64,000 nt of DNA from Aneurinibacillus sp. REN35 (GTDB lineage Bacteria; Bacillota; Bacilli; Aneurinibacillales; Aneurinibacillaceae), in the NCBI RefSeq assembly GCF_041379945.2, contig NZ_JBFTXJ020000004.1, positions 124,001 through 188,000 on the forward strand, given 5' to 3'. The position numbers were made by a program, and so were the translations under genes. The notes beneath the pieces are model-generated. The model saw only the letters and a list, made by a program, of their open reading frames with translations, was not told the origin of the DNA and ran no database searches. This document shows positions 60,238 to 64,000 of this stretch, one piece after another; within the stretch, counting starts at the first letter, position 1; every line of letters starts with the position of its first letter.

Positions 60238-61014
60238 TTATTGTACGTGCTTATGCATCTGAGAAATGGCTGCTTTCTCAAGCCGAGATACCTGGGCCTG
60301 GGAGATGCCGATTTCGTCCGCTACTTCCATCTGCGTCTTGCCTTCAAAGAATCGCATAGACAAAATTAATTTTTCTCTATCCGTTAATCTGTGCATCGCT
60401 TCTTTAAGCGCGATCTCTTCCGTCCACTGGCTATCTCGGTTTCGCTCATCACTGATCTGATCCATTACAAAAATAGGGTCGCCCCCATCCTGATAAATCG
60501 GCTCAAATAACGAAACCGGATCTTGAATGGCATCAAGAGCAAATACAACATCTTCTTTTGGTACGTTTAGTTCTTCTGAAATCTCTACTATGGTCGGTTC
60601 GCGTGAGTTCTTATTCGTCAGCGTGTCTCGTACTTGCAGTGCCTTATATGCAATGTCGCGCAGCGAACGAGAGACACGAATGGGATTGTTATCCCTTAGA
60701 TACCTGCGGATTTCTCCGATAATCATTGGAACAGCATATGTGGAAAACTTAACATTCTGGCTCAAGTCAAAATTGTCAATTGCTTTCATTAAACCAATAC
60801 ATCCTACTTGAAACAAGTCATCCACATATTCCCCACGGTTGTTAAAGCGCTGGATCACACTTAGCACCAGGCGTAAATTTCCGTTTACTAATTGCTCTCT
60901 TGCTGCGTATTCCCCGCTTTGCAGCCGGACAAACAATTCCCGCATCTGCACATTGGTCAGCACGGGTAGTTTGGAAGTATCTACTCCGCAGATTTCTACC
61001 TTGTTGCGTGTCAC
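60238..61014 (-). CDS. sigG: RNA polymerase sporulation sigma factor SigG
   Basis: SigG directs late forespore gene expression after engulfment. Seen: the N-terminus TRNKVEICGVDTSKLPVLTN (SpoIIAB and Gin contact region), region 2 with LVLSVIQRFNNRGEYVDDLF and FSTYAVPMIIGEIRRYLRDN, and region 4 with SMRFFEGKTQMEVADEIGIS. The GTG at 61014 matches the family start and follows GGAGGG; 258 residues. It lies directly after spoIIGA-sigE as in other Bacillales. Confidence 0.97.
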   Translation of the reverse strand: MTRNKVEICGVDTSKLPVLTNVQMRELFVRLQSGEYAAREQLVNGNLRLVLSVIQRFNNRGEYVDDLFQVGCIGLMKAIDNFDLSQNVKFSTYAVPMIIGEIRRYLRDNNPIRVSRSLRDIAYKALQVRDTLTNKNSREPTIVEISEELNVPKEDVVFALDAIQDPVSLFEPIYQDGGDPIFVMDQISDERNRDSQWTEEIALKEAMHRLTDREKLILSMRFFEGKTQMEVADEIGISQAQVSRLEKAAISQMHKHVQ

Positions 61015-61078
61015 GTATTTTTCCCTCCTGAAGGAGCCAGCGTTACTGATAAGTATCTCCGTGAAGGGAAAAATTATG
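61015..61078 (-). promoter_or_regulatory. sigG leader: 12-bp SD-masking stem and possible sigma-G -10 box
   Basis: In RNA sense, AUUUUUCCCUUC (61074-61063) pairs over 12 bp (one G-U) with GGAGGGAAAAAU (61028-61017), which contains the SD of sigG. A CATAATT at 61072-61078 with GAATG about 16 bp upstream resembles a sigma-F/G promoter; its start site near 61065 would remove most of the 5' arm. The stem would thus form only in read-through mRNA. Confidence 0.6.
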
Positions 61079-61129
61079 CAGCACTTCCATGAGACATTCG
61101 CTTTTGAATCGTCACGCAATTCTAGCGAT

Positions 61130-61852
61130 TTACAGCATTTTATTGAACTCTTTTTGCAGACGCTTAATAATGCGCTTCTCTAAGCGAGAAATATAGGATT
61201 GTGAAATGCCGAGCGTATCGGCTACATCCTTTTGTGTCTTCTCCTCCTCTCCATTTAAGCCAAACCGCATTTCCATGATGACGCGCTCCCGTTCGGAGAG
61301 CTTATCGAGCGCTTTATATAAGAGCTTTTTGTCAACCTGCTCTTCAAGATCGCGGTAAATAATATCATTCTCTGTTCCCAGCACATCCGAGAGCAGCAGC
61401 TCATTGCCATCCCAATCGATATTGAGCGGTTCATCAAACGATACCTCTGATTTAACCTTGCTGTTTCGACGTAAAAACATCAAAATTTCATTTTCGATAC
61501 AGCGCGAGGCATATGTGGCAAGCTTAATCTTCTTCTCCGGATCAAACGTATTGACGGCTTTGATCAGTCCGATTGTTCCAATGCTCACCAAATCTTCAAT
61601 GTTAATTCCCGTATTCTCAAATTTGCGGGCAATATAGACAACAAGGCGAAGATTGCGCTCAATAAGCACGGAGCGAATAGCCGGATCGTTCGTATGAAGG
61701 CGGCTCAATAAATACTCTTCTTCCTCGCGATTTAGTGGAGACGGGAGCGCTTCACTACCGCCGATATAATGCACTTCCTCCGCCTTGGCTCCCATACGAA
61801 TCAGGATGCGGTACCACCATAACTGGGCAATCAAGCGTAGCTTTGCAATCAT
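61130..61852 (-). CDS. sigE: RNA polymerase sporulation sigma factor SigE (pro-form)
   Basis: SigE controls early mother-cell genes and is made as an inactive precursor. Seen: an amphipathic pro-sequence ([20 protein letters not shown], to about residue 27), then [16 protein letters not shown] at the cleavage region, core-binding region 2 [19 protein letters not shown], and [20 protein letters not shown], and region 4 [20 protein letters not shown]. The 240 residues match B. subtilis. Its processing enzyme SpoIIGA is encoded immediately upstream. Confidence 0.98.
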   Translation of the reverse strand: MIAKLRLIAQLWWYRILIRMGAKAEEVHYIGGSEALPSPLNREEEEYLLSRLHTNDPAIRSVLIERNLRLVVYIARKFENTGINIEDLVSIGTIGLIKAVNTFDPEKKIKLATYASRCIENEILMFLRRNSKVKSEVSFDEPLNIDWDGNELLLSDVLGTENDIIYRDLEEQVDKKLLYKALDKLSERERVIMEMRFGLNGEEEKTQKDVADTLGISQSYISRLEKRIIKRLQKEFNKML

Positions 61853-61874
61853 TCATATCTCTCCCTTCCTGTTT

Positions 61875-62801
61875 TTATGAAGCAAGTCCGTGTTTTTCTT
61901 CCATCGCTTTCGGATGTACAACCGCCTGATAGCTACCATCAGCCGAAAGCTCTGCGGCACGCAATCCGATCAACATTCGTTTCGGGGAATACGTGTGCTC
62001 TTCTGTATAAATCCGTACTTTATCCGGACGAATGGCAACAAGAAGCCCGGCCTGAGTCGATACCGTCCGATAAGGGATAAAACGCATTCTCTCAAGCCAT
62101 TGATGCTCACACTCCGGAAAGTCAAATGCAGAGACACCGTTCACCATGCCTTCTTTTACTTCGTTGAGCAACACTGCGGGAAGTATTCCTTCCCATACGC
62201 TAATTTCCATAATCGTAACGGGAATCCGTGTGATCGGATCAGATAGTTGATTGCCCGTATCTATAAACCCTCGACAAGCAACCGTCTGACCAAAAATATC
62301 GACTTCTAATCGAACGTACTGCACATCTACCTGACGATTGGCTCTAAGGCTGTAGTAGCCTTGCCTCGTACACCACCAAATCAGCGGAAAAGCAATAAGC
62401 AAAAACAAAAGAGTCGGACTCGCAGCCGACGCTCCTGTGTGGGTAACCACGATGCCATTAACAACTTCACTTCTATCCCCAAGCAGCGTATGGGCAGCAA
62501 GTAAGCCTCCCCCAATAAAAAAAGACACGGCATAAAAGACCCCCAGGAGCCGAATAAGATTCCATATTCTTGTCCAGGGAAACGCAAGTACAATCATAAA
62601 ACAAGAGAATAATAGCTTCGCCAATAAAGTAAACGCGAAAGATAAGGACGGAAAAAATAGAAAAACAGTATATGTAGCCCCAACTGCTGAAGCAAGGATG
62701 AGCCTTCGTTTCCGTAACGGCTGTCGGCATATGTGTCCTGTTAAGAACAACAGCATATAATCAATGACGGCATTTATGAGAAACACAACATCGGCATACA
62801 T
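61875..62801 (-). CDS. spoIIGA: sigma-E processing peptidase SpoIIGA
   Basis: SpoIIGA is a membrane aspartic protease that, when activated by SpoIIR from the forespore, cleaves pro-SigE. Seen: five membrane helices in the N-terminal half, starting MYADVVFLINAVIDYMLLFL, and a C-terminal protease domain with the catalytic aspartate in GFIDTGNQLSDPITRIPVT. The ATG at 62801 gives 308 residues and the family-like N-terminus; a GTG two codons upstream is equally possible. It is 22 bp before sigE. Confidence 0.93.
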   Translation of the reverse strand: MYADVVFLINAVIDYMLLFLTGHICRQPLRKRRLILASAVGATYTVFLFFPSLSFAFTLLAKLLFSCFMIVLAFPWTRIWNLIRLLGVFYAVSFFIGGGLLAAHTLLGDRSEVVNGIVVTHTGASAASPTLLFLLIAFPLIWWCTRQGYYSLRANRQVDVQYVRLEVDIFGQTVACRGFIDTGNQLSDPITRIPVTIMEISVWEGILPAVLLNEVKEGMVNGVSAFDFPECEHQWLERMRFIPYRTVSTQAGLLVAIRPDKVRIYTEEHTYSPKRMLIGLRAAELSADGSYQAVVHPKAMEEKHGLAS

Positions 62802-62891
62802 CGTCACATCCGCTCTCGATCTCCTTTCTCTATTTTTCCGTGCTCTTATTATCACATAGAAAAAGATGGGAGTGTCCTTAAATCGTATGAA

Positions 62892-62925
62892 AAATTAAGA
62901 CAAAATATGAGAGGAAATTTAGACA
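62892..62925 (-). promoter_or_regulatory. direct repeats resembling Spo0A boxes upstream of spoIIGA
   Basis: Minus strand: TGTCTAAATTT and TGTCTTAATTT, 23 bp apart (about two helical turns), 90-125 bp before spoIIGA. Spo0A boxes have the core TGTCGAA and activate spoIIG in B. subtilis; both repeats keep TGTC but differ after it. No standard sigma-A pair was found beside them. Confidence 0.35.
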
Positions 62926-63024
62926 GGATATGACAGTAGGAAGGCAATGAAAATAAGCAGGGATTTGAAAAGCGCTTGCTTATCACGAACGTAAGTTCTA
63001 TAATTAATAGTGAGCGTTTTGCAT

Positions 63025-63054
63025 AAAAAAAGCCCTGAGCAATTAGCTCAGGAC
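63025..63054 (-). terminator. intrinsic terminator after ftsZ
   Basis: GTCCTGAGC pairs with GCTCAGGGC (7 bp plus a mismatch and a closing pair, loop TAATT) and is followed by TTTTTTT on the minus strand, 12 bp after the ftsZ stop. Confidence 0.88.
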
Positions 63055-63066
63055 CTTTATCATTCA

Positions 63067-64000
63067 TTATTTTTTACGTCTGCGGTTACGTAGGAATGTC
63101 GGAATATCTAGGCTGTCAAGTCCATTATTTGTAGAGGCTGGACGTGGTTCTGGACGGGATGTCGGAAGTTGTGGCTCGTCCATCTCCCGCTCTGCATCTA
63201 CTTGAGCACGACGTATCGGTCGAACATTCGGAGAGCCTGCTTGTTTCTCACGTCCCGCATCCATCTGTGGACGACGCGCCGCTTGTTGTTGTGATTCCTC
63301 GAATCCTGTCGCGATTACTGTAACGACAATTTCATCCTTTAGATTCTCATTAATGACAGCACCGAAAATCATATTTACTTCCTCATCTGAGGCAGAAGCC
63401 ACGATGTCAGCGGCTTCGTTTACTTCATAGAGACTTAGGTTCGTGCCGCCTGTAATATTCATCAGTACACCGCGTGCACCATCAATAGACGTCTCAAGCA
63501 ATGGAGAGCAGATTGCTTTTTTGGCTGCTTCTGCTGCCCGGCTTTCACCTGTAGCAATCCCAATTCCCATCAATGCCGAGCCTCGCTCCGTCATGATTGT
63601 CTTCACGTCAGCAAAATCCAAGTTGATAAGGCCAGGTACCGCAATGAGGTCAGAGATACCTTGCACACCTTGGCGAAGCACATTATCTGCTTCACGGAAC
63701 GCTTCAAGCATTGGAGTATTCTTATCAACGATTTCTAATAGTCGATCGTTTGGAATAACGATGAGCGTATCAACTTTCTCCTTTAAAGCGCAGATTCCTT
63801 GCTCAGCCTGCAGTTGACGCTTACGTCCTTCAAATGTGAATGGGCGGGTTACTACGCCGACTGTTAACGCTCCGATTTCCTTTGCAATTTCCGCAATAAC
63901 AGGGGCTGCACCAGTTCCCGTTCCACCACCCATACCGGCAGTAACAAAAACAAGATCAGCACCGCGAAGAGCCTGCTCAATATGTTCACGGCTCTCTTCC
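63067..64000 (-). CDS. ftsZ: cell division protein FtsZ (partial, 5' end outside window)
   Basis: FtsZ is the tubulin-like GTPase that forms the division ring. The visible part begins just before the GTP signature [20 protein letters not shown], then [40 protein letters not shown], the T7-loop region NLDFADV and the C-terminal domain. The variable linker ends in [14 protein letters not shown], the conserved peptide that binds FtsA/SepF/ZapA. About 310 residues are seen of roughly 380. It is followed by spoIIGA, as in B. subtilis. Confidence 0.97.
   Translation of the reverse strand, partial: EESREHIEQALRGADLVFVTAGMGGGTGTGAAPVIAEIAKEIGALTVGVVTRPFTFEGRKRQLQAEQGICALKEKVDTLIVIPNDRLLEIVDKNTPMLEAFREADNVLRQGVQGISDLIAVPGLINLDFADVKTIMTERGSALMGIGIATGESRAAEAAKKAICSPLLETSIDGARGVLMNITGGTNLSLYEVNEAADIVASASDEEVNMIFGAVINENLKDEIVVTVIATGFEESQQQAARRPQMDAGREKQAGSPNVRPIRRAQVDAEREMDEPQLPTSRPEPRPASTNNGLDSLDIPTFLRNRRRKK

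Noticed and set aside
62969-62985. AAGCGCTT palindrome upstream of spoIIGA as a cre site
   Set aside because: Half-sites are out of register with the CcpA consensus.

Overview
The window is a 64 kb piece of a low-to-mid GC, endospore-forming Firmicute chromosome. The sporulation genes spoVM, spoIIGA, sigE, sigG and ylbJ, and a gene order close to the Bacillus subtilis fab/ylo/pyr/ylm/spoIIG arrangement, place it in Bacillales. The way the ylb block (rpmF to rsmD) is joined to the recG-fapR block, fabH lying inside the fapR operon, and the base composition suggest an Aneurinibacillus/Brevibacillus-like member of the Paenibacillaceae. That genus-level placement is inference. Almost everything is core genome. 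No rRNA, tRNA, phage, insertion sequence or CRISPR was seen. Most genes lie on the minus strand.

Layout. 1-3.4 kb: fapR-plsX-fabH-fabD lipid operon with a FapR-like operator. 3.7-11.2 kb: rpmF, yceD, tmcAL, sepM, ylbK, ylbJ, coaD, rsmD and an MgtC-family gene preceded by an unassigned hairpin-rich leader that ends in a strong terminator. 11.2-16.3 kb: recG, degV, fakA, yloU. 16.5-34.8 kb: rpmB, spoVM, rpe, rsgA, prkC, prpC, rlmN, rsmB, fmt, def, priA, coaBC, rpoZ, gmk, remA, yicC, dapF and a SERCA-type Ca2+ ATPase. 35.0-35.4 kb: a previously untracked 37-residue holin-like toxin gene with an apparent antisense RNA (type I toxin-antitoxin). 35.5-39.3 kb: rqcH and a SpoVB/MurJ-type flippase carrying an inserted copper-amine-oxidase-N-like (stalk) domain. 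39.3-50.9 kb: a small hypothetical gene and the pyrimidine operon pyrR-pyrP-pyrC-carA-carB-pyrK-pyrD-pyrF-pyrE, which lacks pyrB. 50.9-60.2 kb: rluD, lspA, ileS, divIVA, ylmH, ylmG, sepF, yggS, pgeF, ylmC and an orphan amino-acid binding lipoprotein. 60.2-64 kb: sigG, sigE, spoIIGA and the 3' part of ftsZ.

How the genes work together. FapR senses malonyl-CoA and controls plsX/fabH/fabD, while FakA with a nearby DegV (FakB-like) protein could feed exogenous fatty acids into the same acyl-phosphate pool used by PlsX. PyrR appears to act three times on its own operon, by attenuation before pyrR and before pyrC, and, at the pyrR-pyrP junction, probably by blocking the ribosome-binding site. PrkC/PrpC form a Ser/Thr kinase-phosphatase pair. 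SepF, YlmG, DivIVA and FtsZ belong to the division machinery. SpoIIGA activates pro-SigE, and the sigG leader contains a 12-bp stem that would mask its ribosome-binding site only in read-through transcripts.

Most promising for follow-up: the type I toxin module at 35.0-35.35 kb, the flippase domain insertion at 38.1-38.4 kb, the MgtC leader RNA at 10.4-10.56 kb, the missing pyrB, and the terminator-free PyrR element at 50.05 kb.
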